Assembly (NCBI GenBank): GCA_963720785.1 | Contig: CAVRGQ010000008.1 | Coordinates: 124,001 to 188,000, forward strand | Direction: 5' to 3' | DNA: 64,000 nt | Origin: CAVRGQ01 sp963720785 | GTDB taxonomy: Bacteria; Actinomycetota; Acidimicrobiia; IMCC26256; DASPTH01 | Part shown: positions 10,050 to 19,162 of the stretch, in pieces | How positions within the stretch are numbered: position 1 is the stretch's first letter | How the letters are laid out: the number at the start of each line of letters is the position of its first letter | Notes under the pieces: model-generated | What the model was told of the DNA's origin: nothing | What the model saw: only the letters and a program-made list of their open reading frames with translations | The model's database searches: none | Made by a program: the position numbers and the translations under genes

Positions 10050-10564
10050 GTTCGGCCTTGACCTTCCCGTACTCGTCGATGGTGGTCGACGGCCCGTCGG
10101 CCGCGGCCGACGGGAGCGGGGCCCCGGGCACCGACAGGTAGGTGGCCGGCTCCGCAGGCAGGACGAGACCGAGCCGCTGCGCTTCGGTGATGATGCGACC
10201 GGGCGACGAGTACAGCGATTCCATCAGCCGGTTCTGGTCGTACAGGCGCTGTTCCTTGGCGATCTGCACGTTCACGCGGTCGAGTTGCATCTGGCGCTGC
10301 GCGAGCACCACGTGGAACACCACCGCGGCGACGAGCGCCGTCACCGTGACCAGCACCAGCACCGCGCCCATTCTCCCGACACTTGCCCCCTGGACTCGCT
10401 GCCGCTCGTCGGAAGCCGGACGGGCCGCGGGCCTTCCGGCCCGTGGCGCGTTGTCGCGCGCGAACCGGGCGCGCAGCGCGACGCGCGGGGGCAGGTCGCG
10501 TCGCGGTACGTGCTGCGGTACGTGCTGCGGTACGCGCTCGGACGGGTGCGGCGACGGTCGTCAC
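10030..10564 (-). CDS. ftsL: FtsL-like bitopic division protein, one probable frameshift at the membrane segment
   Basis: FtsL and FtsB proteins form the bitopic complex that activates FtsWI. The clear part is 113 residues from an ATG at 10371. It has a membrane helix (VLVLVTVTALVAAVVFHVV), a short coiled coil with Gln, Arg and Leu heptads, and the segment PGRIITEAQRLGLVLP typical of the family. Upstream, a frame starting at GTG 10564 overlaps the rsmH stop as GTGA, exactly like other junctions here, and encodes a basic Ala/Arg-rich tail (RTAARTAARTAT) as in other actinobacterial FtsL. Joining the two needs one extra base removed near 10372. The shorter start at 10371 remains possible. Confidence 0.7.
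10505..10540. repeat. Three tandem 12-base units in the basic tail of ftsL
   Basis: The unit GGTACGTGCTGC occurs twice exactly and once with three changes. On the minus strand it encodes Arg-Thr-Ala-Ala steps of the proposed FtsL N-terminal tail. Because 12 is a multiple of three, copy-number change would not shift the frame. Confidence 0.8.
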
Positions 10565-11547
10565 GACGCGAGGCGCTCCGCGCCACGCAGTCGGGCGCTC
10601 TTCGAACGCGGGTTGGCCTCGATCTCGGCGTCGGTCGGCTTCATCGCCTTTCGCGTGAGCAGACGCGTGAGCGGTGTGCGCGTCTCGTGCGGCAGGCCCT
10701 TCGGCACGTAGCCCGGCTCCTCGGTGCGCGACCAGTCGGCGAAGCGCTCCTTCACCACGCGGTCCTCGAGCGAGTGGTAGGCGAGCACGGCGACGCGGCC
10801 CTCCGGCTTGAGGAGGTGCACCGACTCGTCGAGACCGCGGGCGAGGCTCGGGAGCTCCCGGTTGACCTCCATGCGGATCGCCTGGAAGGTGCGGCGGGCG
10901 GGGTGACCGCCGCGGCGGCGCGCCGGTGCGGGCACCGCGCGCTTCACGCACTCGACGAGGTCACCGGTGTACTCCAGCGGACGAGCCGCCACGATCTCCG
11001 CGGCGATGCGACGCGCGAAGCGCTCCTCACCGTTGCGGGCGATGATCGCCGCGAGGTCGGCCTCGGCGTAGGTGTTCACCACCACTTCGGCGGTGAGCGT
11101 CTGCGCGCTGTCCATGCGCATGTCGAGCGGCGCGGCGTCGGCCCAGTACGAGAAGCCCCGTACGGGGCGGTCGAGCTGCGGGCTGCTGACTCCCAGATCG
11201 AACAGGATCGCCACGATTCCCTCGTTTCCCACGAATTCGGCGACTTGTTCGAAGCCGCCCTGTTTGATGGTCACCCGGTCCCCGAAGGGTTCGAGCTTCC
11301 TGGCCGCCGCTGCCACTGCGACGGGATCTCGGTCGATGCCGAGGAGACGGAGGTCGGGTCGGGCTGCCAGGAGCGCCGCGGCGTGTCCTCCACCGCCGAG
11401 CGTCGCGTCCACGTACAGGCCGGCCGGCACGGGGAGGAGCAGTTCGACGACTTCCTCGATCATCACCGGGAGGTGATGGAAATCCTGGTCGTCGTCACCC
11501 ACTGCTGCCTCGTGCCTCTGTGTCCTCTGTCTCCCCGAGACCGTCAC
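10561..11547 (-). CDS. rsmH: 16S rRNA (cytosine(1402)-N(4))-methyltransferase RsmH
   Basis: RsmH (MraW) methylates N4 of C1402 in 16S rRNA using SAM. The 328-residue reading has HHLPVMIEEVVELL, the SAM-binding loop DATLGGGGHAAALL, LGIDRDPVAV, the family motif FDLGVSSPQLD, and near the C-terminus VLAYHSLEDRVVKERF. The first GTG (11547) lies inside the left arm of a long inverted repeat. A second GTG at 11499 is preceded by GAGG at good spacing and leaves the hairpin wholly in the leader, so 11499 may be the true start. It sits in the standard dcw position after mraZ. Confidence 0.95.
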   Translation of the reverse strand: MTVSGRQRTQRHEAAVGDDDQDFHHLPVMIEEVVELLLPVPAGLYVDATLGGGGHAAALLAARPDLRLLGIDRDPVAVAAAARKLEPFGDRVTIKQGGFEQVAEFVGNEGIVAILFDLGVSSPQLDRPVRGFSYWADAAPLDMRMDSAQTLTAEVVVNTYAEADLAAIIARNGEERFARRIAAEIVAARPLEYTGDLVECVKRAVPAPARRRGGHPARRTFQAIRMEVNRELPSLARGLDESVHLLKPEGRVAVLAYHSLEDRVVKERFADWSRTEEPGYVPKGLPHETRTPLTRLLTRKAMKPTDAEIEANPRSKSARLRGAERLAS

Positions 11548-11626
11548 CAGCCCCCCGAGCTACGGGCGAAAGCAAAAGCGGGCGGAAGGGGCGCTTGCAC
11601 CGCGCCGCCCGGGGGGCTGGTGACGG
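11541..11626 (-). promoter_or_regulatory. Long inverted repeat between mraZ and rsmH
   Basis: Two perfect 17-base arms (CCGTCACCAGCCCCCCG at 11541-11557 and its complement at 11610-11626) flank a 52-base loop. In the minus-strand transcript this would fold just after mraZ and cover the first possible rsmH start codon. It has no T-tract on either side. It could attenuate the operon or control rsmH translation, which is an inference from position only. Confidence 0.6.
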
Positions 11627-11680
11627 GCCCGAGGGCCGTCGTTGTCAAGGGCCGTCACGATCGACGGCGTGCTGCCGTGC

Positions 11681-12109
11681 CTAGATGCCGAAGTCCGGCA
11701 GCTCGTCGGACTCCGTGAGCGCCTGGGCGCCCTCCTGGTCGAGCGCCTGCCACTTGGCGCGGTCCCAGATCTCGATGCGGGAGTACATGCCGACGACCAC
11801 CACTTCGCGGTCGAGCTCGGCGAACTCCCGGAGGTTCTGGGGCAGTGCCACCCGCCCCTGCTTGTCGGGCTGGATCTCCGCGGTGCCGCCGAAGAAGGAA
11901 CGGGCGGCGTTGAGCTCCCGTTGCCCCCGCTTCGACTGCTCCCGGATCTCCGTTGCGACCACCTCGAACTCCTCGGGGGTGAAGACGGCGAGGCAACCAC
12001 CGCGCCCCTTCGTGACGAAGGCGCCCTCGGCGAGCTGGTCCCGGTACTTCGCCGGGAGGATGACCCTCCCCTTGGCGTCCAGGGAGTGCTGGTACTCCCC
12101 CAGGAACAT
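11681..12109 (-). CDS. mraZ: Transcriptional regulator MraZ
   Basis: MraZ is an AbrB-fold DNA-binding protein that controls the dcw operon from its first position. The 142-residue form starts at ATG 12109 with FLGEYQHSLDAKGRVILPAK, then the second copy of the same fold containing QPDKQGRVALPQNLREFA. The two DxKGR-type loops are the DNA-contact motifs of the family. The frame is open to 12184, but the shorter start matches MraZ proteins and is preceded by GGGAAGG. The stop lies 133 bases before rsmH, and the gap contains the long inverted repeat. Confidence 0.95.
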   Translation of the reverse strand: MFLGEYQHSLDAKGRVILPAKYRDQLAEGAFVTKGRGGCLAVFTPEEFEVVATEIREQSKRGQRELNAARSFFGGTAEIQPDKQGRVALPQNLREFAELDREVVVVGMYSRIEIWDRAKWQALDQEGAQALTESDELPDFGI

Positions 12110-12356
12110 CGGGCCTTCCCTCGCCTTCCGGTGTCTCACCACTGATGGCCCGGAACGACCCCTCTGGTCGCCCGTTGCCACCACTTCACTCCACTTCGTG
12201 GCACCCTACACCCTCATACCCCACTCTTCAACCCCCTTCCCCCCACATCTCTCCCTCCGCGGCTCCCTCCGGTCGCCTTCCTGCGCAGCCACCTCCCCGG
12301 GGACCGCCGACCCTCCAGGCGGCCGGGCCACCCGAAACAGGACGGTGGGACGCGGA
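12110..12356 (-). promoter_or_regulatory. Leader and presumed promoter region of the dcw operon
   Basis: This stretch upstream of mraZ has no convincing gene. On the minus strand, bases 12195-12262 are strongly G-rich, with GGGG or GGGT blocks about every 7-11 bases. MraZ is known to bind spaced TGGGN repeats upstream of its own gene, so these may be its operator. The exact consensus is not regular enough here to be sure, and no clear -10/-35 pair was settled on. Confidence 0.35.
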
Positions 12357-12380
12357 GAAGCCGCCCCGGAGGGCGGCTTC
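12357..12380 (-). terminator. Perfect 10-bp hairpin downstream of the P450 gene
   Basis: GAAGCCGCCC and GGGCGGCTTC are separated by the tetraloop CGGA. The hairpin begins 38 bases after the P450 stop codon. There is no U-tract, which is common for terminators in high-GC actinobacteria. It would also insulate the dcw promoter. Confidence 0.6.
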
Positions 12381-12417
12381 GAGGGTTCGGAGGCCGGTTC
12401 GGCTGGGACTGGCCGGC

Positions 12418-13635
12418 TCAGCGCGGGACGCAGCGGAGTGGCAACGCCTCCTGGCGGCGCACCATCAGGCTCGGCACCCAGCGGGGCGTCCCACCGAGCT
12501 CGAAGCGCTCGGTCCGGTCGAGGAGGGCGCCGAGCACCACCCGGGCCTCGATGCGGGCCAGCGGCGCACCCACGCAATGGTGGATGCCACGCCCGAACGC
12601 AACGTGGTGGCGGGGCGTCGGTCGGTCGAGCACCACCTCGTCGGGGGTGTCGAACTCCGCTGGGTCACGGTTCGCGGCGCCCCAGAGCAGGAGCACCGTC
12701 GATCCCTCCGGGATCGTGGTGCCCGCGAGTTCGACGTCGGCGTGCACCGATCGGAGATGGAAGCGGAACGGCGACTCCAGTCGCAGGGCCTCCTCCACGA
12801 ACGCAGGGATGAGTGACCGGTCGGCCCGCAGCCGCTCCTGGAGCCCCGGCTGCTCCGCGAGGATGCACACGGCGTTGCCGAGCAGGCTGCTGGTGGACTC
12901 GCCACCCGCGCTCAGCAGCGTGTGCAGCACCGTTACCGCGTTGTCGAAGGTGAAGGCGCCCGACTCCACGCTGCGCGCCACTGCACCGAGCAGGTCCTCG
13001 CCCGGAGCCGCGAGCGCCGTGCGCAGCTGATCGGACAGCCACGCGCTGATCGTGCCGGTGCGCTGCACCATCGCCATGATCTCGTCGAGCGAGACGGTGG
13101 CCGACAACATCTCGGTGGAGTCGAACGCGGCCTGGAGCAACATCGCGGGGTCGGCGCCGGAGAAGCCGACCAACCAGCTCACGACGGTGATCGGCACGAC
13201 GTTGCCGACCGCCGTCATGAAATCGAACGCGTCACCTGAGGCGAGCGCGTCGGCCACGAGACCGTCGGCCAGGGTCGCGATGTCGGGCTCGAGGGTGTGC
13301 ATCCGCTTCGCCACCAACTCGGGGAACACCGCACCGCGGTGGACCGCGTGCAGGGGCGGGTCGGCCGTCGCCAGCGCTTGCACACCGGAGTCACCGAAGG
13401 AGAGCCGGGCCGGGAGCCCGTCGTCGTCCCGGTACAGGAGTGCCTCGATGTTCGACGAGATCACGTCGGTACGCCCGACCGCCTCGGCGACGGTGTCGAA
13501 CGTGGCGACGGTGAACACCTCGGTTCCCGGCACCTGCCAGACCGGCGCCTGCTCGCGGAGCTGTCGGTAGAAGTCGTAGGGATCGGCGATGACCGCTGGG
13601 TCGAGGAGCGCGTCGGCGGTCAGCGTGGTCGCCAC
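12418..13635 (-). CDS. Cytochrome P450
   Basis: This is a bacterial cytosolic P450 mono-oxygenase of 405 residues, the normal length. The heme ligand loop is [15 protein letters not shown], with the cysteine near residue 353. The I-helix oxygen-activation motif is AGGEST near residue 243, and the ExxR pair is in EEALRLES near residue 281. The GTG start at 13635 has AAGG upstream. It follows the HNH gene by 9 bases on the same strand, so the two are probably co-transcribed. No ferredoxin or reductase gene is next to it and nothing nearby suggests a substrate, so no subfamily is named. Confidence 0.92.
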   Translation of the reverse strand: MATTLTADALLDPAVIADPYDFYRQLREQAPVWQVPGTEVFTVATFDTVAEAVGRTDVISSNIEALLYRDDDGLPARLSFGDSGVQALATADPPLHAVHRGAVFPELVAKRMHTLEPDIATLADGLVADALASGDAFDFMTAVGNVVPITVVSWLVGFSGADPAMLLQAAFDSTEMLSATVSLDEIMAMVQRTGTISAWLSDQLRTALAAPGEDLLGAVARSVESGAFTFDNAVTVLHTLLSAGGESTSSLLGNAVCILAEQPGLQERLRADRSLIPAFVEEALRLESPFRFHLRSVHADVELAGTTIPEGSTVLLLWGAANRDPAEFDTPDEVVLDRPTPRHHVAFGRGIHHCVGAPLARIEARVVLGALLDRTERFELGGTPRWVPSLMVRRQEALPLRCVPR

Positions 13636-13644
13636 CCGACGACC

Positions 13645-14142
13645 TTACGACGCCCTCGGGAGGTAGGGCTCCCAGGCGGGGTCGATCGAGCCCGCGGTGG
13701 CCAGCACCCACAGGTCGGCGTGGGGCTCCCGGGGTGGGTGGGGCAGGCGCAGGTCGGACTCCGAGAGGAGGCGGTCCTCCTTGCGGGAGTTGCAGGCCCG
13801 GCACGACGCCACCACGTTGTCCCACGTGTGCGTGCCGCCGCGGGAGCGGGGCACCACGTGGTCGATGTTCTCGGCCGCCCGGTTGCAGTACTGGCAGCGG
13901 TGGCCGTCGCGGGCGAACACCGCCCGGCGCGACAGCGGCACCCGGTGGCGGTACGGGACCCGTACGAAGTGGTGGAGGCGGATCACCGCCGGCGCGGGGA
14001 AGGTCATCCGCTCGGAGCGGAACTCGGCGCCGTTGCGGGCGACGACCTCCGCCTTCTCCTTGAGCACCAGCACCACGGCGCGGCGCACGGGTACGACGCA
14101 GAGCGGTTCGAAGCTCGCGTTCAGCAACAGTGCCCTGGCCAC
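13645..14142 (-). CDS. HNH endonuclease family protein
   Basis: The 165-residue protein begins with [14 protein letters not shown], a block common to a conserved actinobacterial HNH family. It has a beta-beta-alpha metal nuclease motif near the C-terminus: CQYC, then [19 protein letters not shown], then CRACN. The four cysteines should bind structural zinc, and the Asp-His pair with the later Asn should be the HNH active site. The GTG start has GAGGAGG upstream. Family members are thought to act on DNA, but the role of this subgroup is not known, and restriction or repair would both be guesses. Confidence 0.85.
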   Translation of the reverse strand: MARALLLNASFEPLCVVPVRRAVVLVLKEKAEVVARNGAEFRSERMTFPAPAVIRLHHFVRVPYRHRVPLSRRAVFARDGHRCQYCNRAAENIDHVVPRSRGGTHTWDNVVASCRACNSRKEDRLLSESDLRLPHPPREPHADLWVLATAGSIDPAWEPYLPRAS

Positions 14143-14241
14143 CCGGAATCGCCTCCTCGTGCGGAGTCCCCGAGAGCTTACGGGAGGCCCGCCGGGCGTG
14201 GCGGGCGATTCGCCTGGGGCGTCAGGTCGCCTCGGCCGGCA

Positions 14242-14596
14242 TCAGGTGGTGACGGCCATCTCCCGGCACCACTCGAGGTAGTCGACGAGGTCCCGGGCCT
14301 GCGGCGCCGAACCGGCCCCGGCCCCGTTCGAGCCGTACTGGGTCTCGAAGCGGAAGGCGAGGTAGTCGGGGTCGGGCAGCGGCAACCACGGGGCTCGGCG
14401 CCACCAACCGGGACGGGCCAGGCGCAGCCCCTGGCGCAGCGCGGTCCCCCACAGCCGGGGACGCAGCAGCACCAGCCATGCCGCCGCGCACCCAGAACGA
14501 CGGCGGGACGCGCGTCGGGCCCTGGTCCGGGCCGTGGTCCGGGCCGTGGTCCGGGCCGTGGTCCGGGCCGTGGTCCGGGGCGGTCGTCGGGCTCAT
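14242..14596 (-). CDS. Conserved hypothetical protein, Trp-rich, one apparent frameshift
   Basis: After removal of one base near 14481 this encodes about 117 residues. The first 30 residues are a Pro/Asp/His/Gly repeat (four DHGP-like units). The rest is [20 protein letters not shown], then [19 protein letters not shown] and [12 protein letters not shown]. The second part resembles a short actinobacterial family of unknown function. I recognise the pattern but know no function. The ATG lies 6 bases after TACCGT on the minus strand without a Shine-Dalgarno sequence, so a leaderless start is likely. It is divergent from moxR. Confidence 0.65.
14524..14580. repeat. 12-base tandem repeat, about 4.75 copies
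   Basis: The unit GGTCCGGGCCGT is repeated exactly four times and then partly. On the minus strand it encodes Asp-His-Gly-Pro steps near the N-terminus of the adjacent hypothetical protein. Exact copies suggest recent slippage. Length change would keep the reading frame. Confidence 0.85.
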
Positions 14597-14602
14597 GCCC
14601 CG

Positions 14603-14628
14603 ACGGTAGCGCCTGCCCCTGGTACCGT
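14603..14628. promoter_or_regulatory. Divergent -10 elements between the hypothetical gene and moxR
   Basis: Minus-strand TACCGT at 14603-14608 lies 6 bases from the ATG of the hypothetical protein. Plus-strand TACCGT at 14623-14628 would start the moxR transcript near 14634, leaving a leader of about 33 bases with its own GAGAGG ribosome-binding site. Confidence 0.5.
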
Positions 14629-14666
14629 CGGGGCCCCCGACCGCACCCTGAGTCCGAGAGGTTCCC

Positions 14667-15657
14667 GTGGTCCAGCCCGCCACCGCGCCGAGCCGCGACT
14701 CCTCGTTCGGCCGCCTGTTCCAGGCTCTGCTCGGCAACGTCGAGCGCGTCATCCAGGGCAAGCGCGAACAGGTGCACCTTTCGCTCGTGTGCCTCCTCGC
14801 CGAAGGCCACCTCCTCATCGAGGACGTCCCCGGCGTCGGCAAGACCTCCCTGGCCAAGGCGATCGCCGCCTCCATCGGCGGCTCGATGCACCGCATCCAG
14901 TTCACCCCCGACCTGCTCCCCTCCGACGTCACCGGCGTGTCGGTGTGGAACCGCACCACCAACGACTTCGAGTTCCGCCCCGGCGGCGTGTTCGCGAACA
15001 TCGTCCTCGCCGACGAGATCAACCGGGCCTCGCCGAAGACGCAGTCGGCCCTACTCGAGGCCATGGAGGAGCGCCAGGTCACCGTCGACGCCCACACCTA
15101 CCTGCTCGCCGCGTCCGTTCATGGTGATCGCCACCCAGAACCCGATCGAGCTCGAGGGCACCTATCCCCTGCCCGAGGCGCAGCTCGACCGCTTCCTCAT
15201 GCGCGTCCCCATGGGCTACCCGGGGCGCGAAGCGGAGGCCGCGATCCTCGACGCGCAGGGCAGCCCGCAGGCCAGCGTCGACGACCTCCGACCCGTCGTC
15301 TCCGCCGCCGACGTCGCCGCCGCGGTCGACTCCGTGAACTCGGTGCACGTGGCCCCCGAGGTGCGCGACTACATCCTCGACCTCGTCGCCGCGTCCCGGC
15401 GCCACCCCGATCTCGTGCTCGGCGCCAGCCCCCGCGGCTCGCTCTCGCTGCAGCGCGCCTCGCGTGCACTCGCCGCGAGCTTCGGCCGCGCGTTCGTCAT
15501 CCCCGACGACGTGAAGCGCGTGTTCGCCGCCGTGCTCGAGCACCGCGTGCTCCTCTCCCCCGATGCCGCGTTGCGCGGCACGTCGACCGCCGATGTCGTG
15601 CGCGCGATCCTCGGGTCGGTGCCCGTTCCCGGCGCGGCGGGCGCGTCGCAGGGCTGA
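14667..15657 (+). CDS. MoxR family AAA+ ATPase, one apparent frameshift
   Basis: MoxR ATPases act as chaperones for maturation of secreted or metal-loaded complexes and are usually encoded beside DUF58 proteins, as here. The 329-residue corrected protein has Walker [14 protein letters not shown], Walker [16 protein letters not shown], sensor 1 [20 protein letters not shown] and the C-terminal lid with [18 protein letters not shown]. The GTG start has GAGAGG upstream. One extra base near 15101-15105 separates the VDAHTYL and [13 protein letters not shown] segments. The start of the next gene is 6 bases past the stop, so the genes form an operon. Confidence 0.93.
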
Positions 15658-15662
15658 TCGAC

Positions 15663-16861
15663 ATGATGCGCGGCGTGGGCTTCACCCGCCGCGGCTGGTC
15701 GCTGCTCGGCGCCGCGCTCGGCCTCTGCGTGGGCAGCTACCTGCTCGGCGCGCTCGAGATGCTCGTCATCGGCGTCGCCGCGATGCTGCTCCTCGGCATC
15801 AGCGCCCTGTGGCTCGCGTTGCGCGAGACGCCCGACCTCGCAGTGAGTCGCCGGGTGCGCCCCGACCGTCTGCACGTGGGCTCCGAGGGACGCATCGACC
15901 TCACCGTCGAGAACCTGGGGCGCCACGCCACCCCGATGCTCGCGGCCACCGACTGGTTCGACGAAGGGCGCCGCGCCGCGCGCTTCCTCGTGCCGCCGCT
16001 CGGCCCCGGCGCGGTGGGGCGCGCCGCGTACCGCGTCCCCACGCGTCGGCGCGGCCGCTACCGCGTCGGCCCGCTCGCGCTCGCGGCGAGCGACCCGTTC
16101 GGCCTCACGCGCCGCTCGCTGGAAGGTGCCGGCGACGCCGAGCTCGTGATCCGCCCGCGCGTGTACGACATCGTGGCGCCGGTCGCGATCGGCAGCCGCG
16201 TCGCCGCAGAGAGCGAGGCCGCGTCGGCCCGCCGCGATGCCCAGCGATCTCGGCTCCGAGTTCCTCACCCTGCGCGCCTACGAGGTCGGCGACGACCTGC
16301 GCCGGGTCAACTGGCGCGCCAGCGCGCGCAACGGTGAGCTCATGATCCGTCAGGACGAGGCTCGCTGGCGCTCGCGCGCCGCAGTCGTGCTCGACGTCCA
16401 CACCAGCGCGCACGACGCCGACTCGTTCGAGGTCGCGGTCGAGGCCGCGGCATCGGTCACCGAGCGGCTCGTGCGCCTGCGCCGCCAGGTGGAGGTGGTC
16501 ACCAGCGCGGGCGAGGTGCTCGGCACCGGTGGCGACGCCCGCCACGACGTGATCGACGCGCTCGCCACCGTGTCCCTCTCCGACACCGACCGCCTCGCCG
16601 GCGTGCTCGCCGGGTTGCGCGCGCACCGCCGCGTCGATCTCGTCGTCGTGATCCTCGGCGAGGTCGACCCGACCGCGCTGCACGCCCTCGGTGCGCTCGG
16701 TGGCCTCGGCGTGATCGCGGTGCTCACCCGCCCGGCTGCGGTCGCCCCGAGCGAATCGCTCGTGGTCGTCGACGCGTCACGCCGCGCCCTTCCCCAACGC
16801 GTGGAACCAGGCGCTCACCTCGTCCCTCGGCGCCCGCCACGCCGCGAGGGCCCGCAGATGA
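15663..16861 (+). CDS. DUF58 domain membrane protein, two apparent frameshifts
   Basis: DUF58 proteins carry a vWA-like domain and are encoded with MoxR. The protein of about 398 residues starts with two membrane helices ([20 protein letters not shown] and the following hydrophobic run). It then has a beta-rich part and the family signature [20 protein letters not shown], followed by a vWA-like region (AAVVLDVHT). Extra bases near 16240 and 16790 must be removed. The second restores the usual tail [18 protein letters not shown] and a stop at 16861. Without it the frame runs to 16875. The downstream ATG follows GAGGA. Confidence 0.88.
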
Positions 16862-16882
16862 CGGCCCGCAGATGAGGACCCG

Positions 16883-19147
16883 ATGACCCGCCGCAGCGCG
16901 GCCTTCGCGCCGCTCGCACTGGCCGCGCTCACCGTCGTCACCGCGCTCTCGCTGGGCCGTATCTTCGCGTCGTCGCGCTGGATCACCCCGGTGGTGATCG
17001 CCGCGCTGCTCCCCCACGCGCTCGGCTGGTTGGGCCGGCGCGCCCGCCGACCCGCGTGGCTGGTGCTGCTGATCTCCGTTGCGCTGCTCGTGGTGTTCCT
17101 CTTCGTGCGCGTCGCGACCGCGCCGCACGCCACCTCGGTGGTGCAGGCCCTCGGCAACCAGCTCGAGTCCGGCTGGCACCTGTTGCGCACCGCGCCCGCA
17201 CCCGCACCGGCGACCAACGGCGCGATCCTGCTCGCGTGCATCGCGGTGTGGGTGATGGCCGCGCTCGCCGACTGGCTCGCGTTCACCCGGCGGGCCACGC
17301 TCGGCGCGGTCGCCCCCGCGCTGGTGTTCTTCGTGTGGACGTCCGCGCTGGGCACCACCGACGACCGCATCCTGAGCACCGCCGCGTTCTGCGCGACGGC
17401 CGGCGCCTTCCTCCTGGTGCAGAACGTCGCGGTGCTCGACACGCGCCGGAGTTGGCTGGTGTCGAGCGAGTCCACCCGCGCACACTGGCTCCTCCCCGCC
17501 GCCGCGCTCGGCAGCGCGGCCATCGTCGTCGCGCTGCTCCTCGCTCCGGTGCTGCCCGGCGCCGGTGGCGAGCCCGTCGTCGACTTCGCCAACCCCACGC
17601 GTGACGGCAGCGGCGGCCGCAGCTACCGCCCCAGCCTCGCGCCGTTCGTCGACGTGGGCGACAAACTCAACCGACCCGACGACACCGAGTTGTTCACCGT
17701 GCAGTCGCGCCTCCCCGACTACTGGCGCATCGCCGCCCTCGACTCCTACTCCAACGCCGACGGCGGGCAGTGGACGCTGAGCGCGTCGGGCGACGGCAAC
17801 GTGAGCGTCGGCCTGCCCGGCACCGCGCCCAAGGGCACGCTGGTGCAGCAGTTCGCGATCGGGCCGCTCAGCGAACGGTGGCTACCTGCTGCGTACCGAC
17901 CGGTGGCCATCAACCTCGACGGCACCCTCGTGGTCACTTCGTCGGGCACGCTCGTCACCAACCGCGACAGCGTGACCGGTCTCGACTACACCGTCGCTTC
18001 CAGCGTGCCGCTGCTGCGCGCGACCGCCGACGAGCAGGCCGCCACCGCGGCACCGGTGCCGGCCGAGTTCAAGCCCTACACGCAACTGCCGTCCGAGGTG
18101 CCGGCGGTGATCGGCGACACCGCGCAACTCGTGGTGAAGGCCGCCGGCGCGACCACGCCGTACGCCCAGGCCGCCGCGCTCCGCGACTGGTTCCGCGACC
18201 CGGCGAACGGGTTCGTCTACGACACCAGCGTCCAGGCGAGCGACAGCGGCAACGCGATCGAGCAGTTCCTGCGCGACAAGAGGGGCTTCTGCGTGCAGTT
18301 CGCGAGTGCGTACGCGGTGATGGCGCGCTCGCTCGGCATTCCCGCACGCGTCGCCGTGGGCTTCACGCCGGGCGAGCTCGGGAGCGACGGCCGCTACCAC
18401 GTCACCACCCACGACGCGCACGCGTGGCCCGAGGTGTGGCTCACCGGCATCGGGTGGACCCACATGTTCGACCCCACCCCGGCGGGAGCCGGCGGCGCCG
18501 TCGCGGGCGGCAGCAGCCTCCCGGGCGAGGAGCCGATCGGCGGCGTCGTCACCCCGGCCACGACCACCACCGTGCCCCAGACCACCCAGCCCGGCGCGAC
18601 CACCGGCACCACGCCCGCGGGCGGCACCGGCGCCAACACCCCCGGTGGTGCCAGCGGGGCCCGGCCCACCCTCTCGGCCGACAGCGGCGGCGGTTCCGCC
18701 AACCCGTGGCTCGCGCTCCTCGGCGTCGTCGCGGTGCTGCTCCTCGTCGCCGGCGCCTACGTGGGCGTGGTGCTGTTCGCGAAGTCGCGTCGACGCGCAC
18801 GGCGACGCGACACCGACGACGCGGCGCTCGCGGTGGCGGGCGCATGGGAGGAGGCGCTCGACCGGCTTCGCGAGGCGCGCGTCGACCCCGACCCCGCGCT
18901 CACCCCGCTCGAGCTCGCGCACGACGTGCCCGCGCGCACCCACCCCGCGGCGGAGTCACCGATGCACGACCTCGCGGCCACGTACACGATCTCGCGCTAC
19001 GGCACCGACGTTCCCGGCGCGGAGGCGGCCGAGCAGGCGTGGGCGAACGTCGCACTGCTCGAGCACGCGCTCGACACCGACCTCGGCTTCCGCGAGCGCT
19101 GGCGCCGTCGGCTCGACGTCGCCGTCCTCACCCGTCGGCGCGGGTAA
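16883..19147 (+). CDS. TgpA-like transmembrane transglutaminase/protease domain protein
   Basis: The 754-residue protein has about six N-terminal membrane helices, an extracytoplasmic transglutaminase-like domain, a Thr/Pro/Gly-rich linker, one more membrane helix near residues 610-632 and a cytoplasmic DUF4129-like tail. The cysteine-protease-type triad is present: Cys in GFCVQFASAYAVMARSLG near residue 469, His in THDAHAWPEVW near 512, and Asp in HMFDPTP near 529. It ends the MoxR-DUF58 operon, a common trio in actinobacteria. The substrate is not known, and cell-surface protein processing is the usual suggestion. The start ATG has GAGGA 7 bases upstream. Confidence 0.9.
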   Translation: MTRRSAAFAPLALAALTVVTALSLGRIFASSRWITPVVIAALLPHALGWLGRRARRPAWLVLLISVALLVVFLFVRVATAPHATSVVQALGNQLESGWHLLRTAPAPAPATNGAILLACIAVWVMAALADWLAFTRRATLGAVAPALVFFVWTSALGTTDDRILSTAAFCATAGAFLLVQNVAVLDTRRSWLVSSESTRAHWLLPAAALGSAAIVVALLLAPVLPGAGGEPVVDFANPTRDGSGGRSYRPSLAPFVDVGDKLNRPDDTELFTVQSRLPDYWRIAALDSYSNADGGQWTLSASGDGNVSVGLPGTAPKGTLVQQFAIGPLSERWLPAAYRPVAINLDGTLVVTSSGTLVTNRDSVTGLDYTVASSVPLLRATADEQAATAAPVPAEFKPYTQLPSEVPAVIGDTAQLVVKAAGATTPYAQAAALRDWFRDPANGFVYDTSVQASDSGNAIEQFLRDKRGFCVQFASAYAVMARSLGIPARVAVGFTPGELGSDGRYHVTTHDAHAWPEVWLTGIGWTHMFDPTPAGAGGAVAGGSSLPGEEPIGGVVTPATTTTVPQTTQPGATTGTTPAGGTGANTPGGASGARPTLSADSGGGSANPWLALLGVVAVLLLVAGAYVGVVLFAKSRRRARRRDTDDAALAVAGAWEEALDRLREARVDPDPALTPLELAHDVPARTHPAAESPMHDLAATYTISRYGTDVPGAEAAEQAWANVALLEHALDTDLGFRERWRRRLDVAVLTRRRG

Positions 19148-19162
19148 CCGGGACCGACCCAG

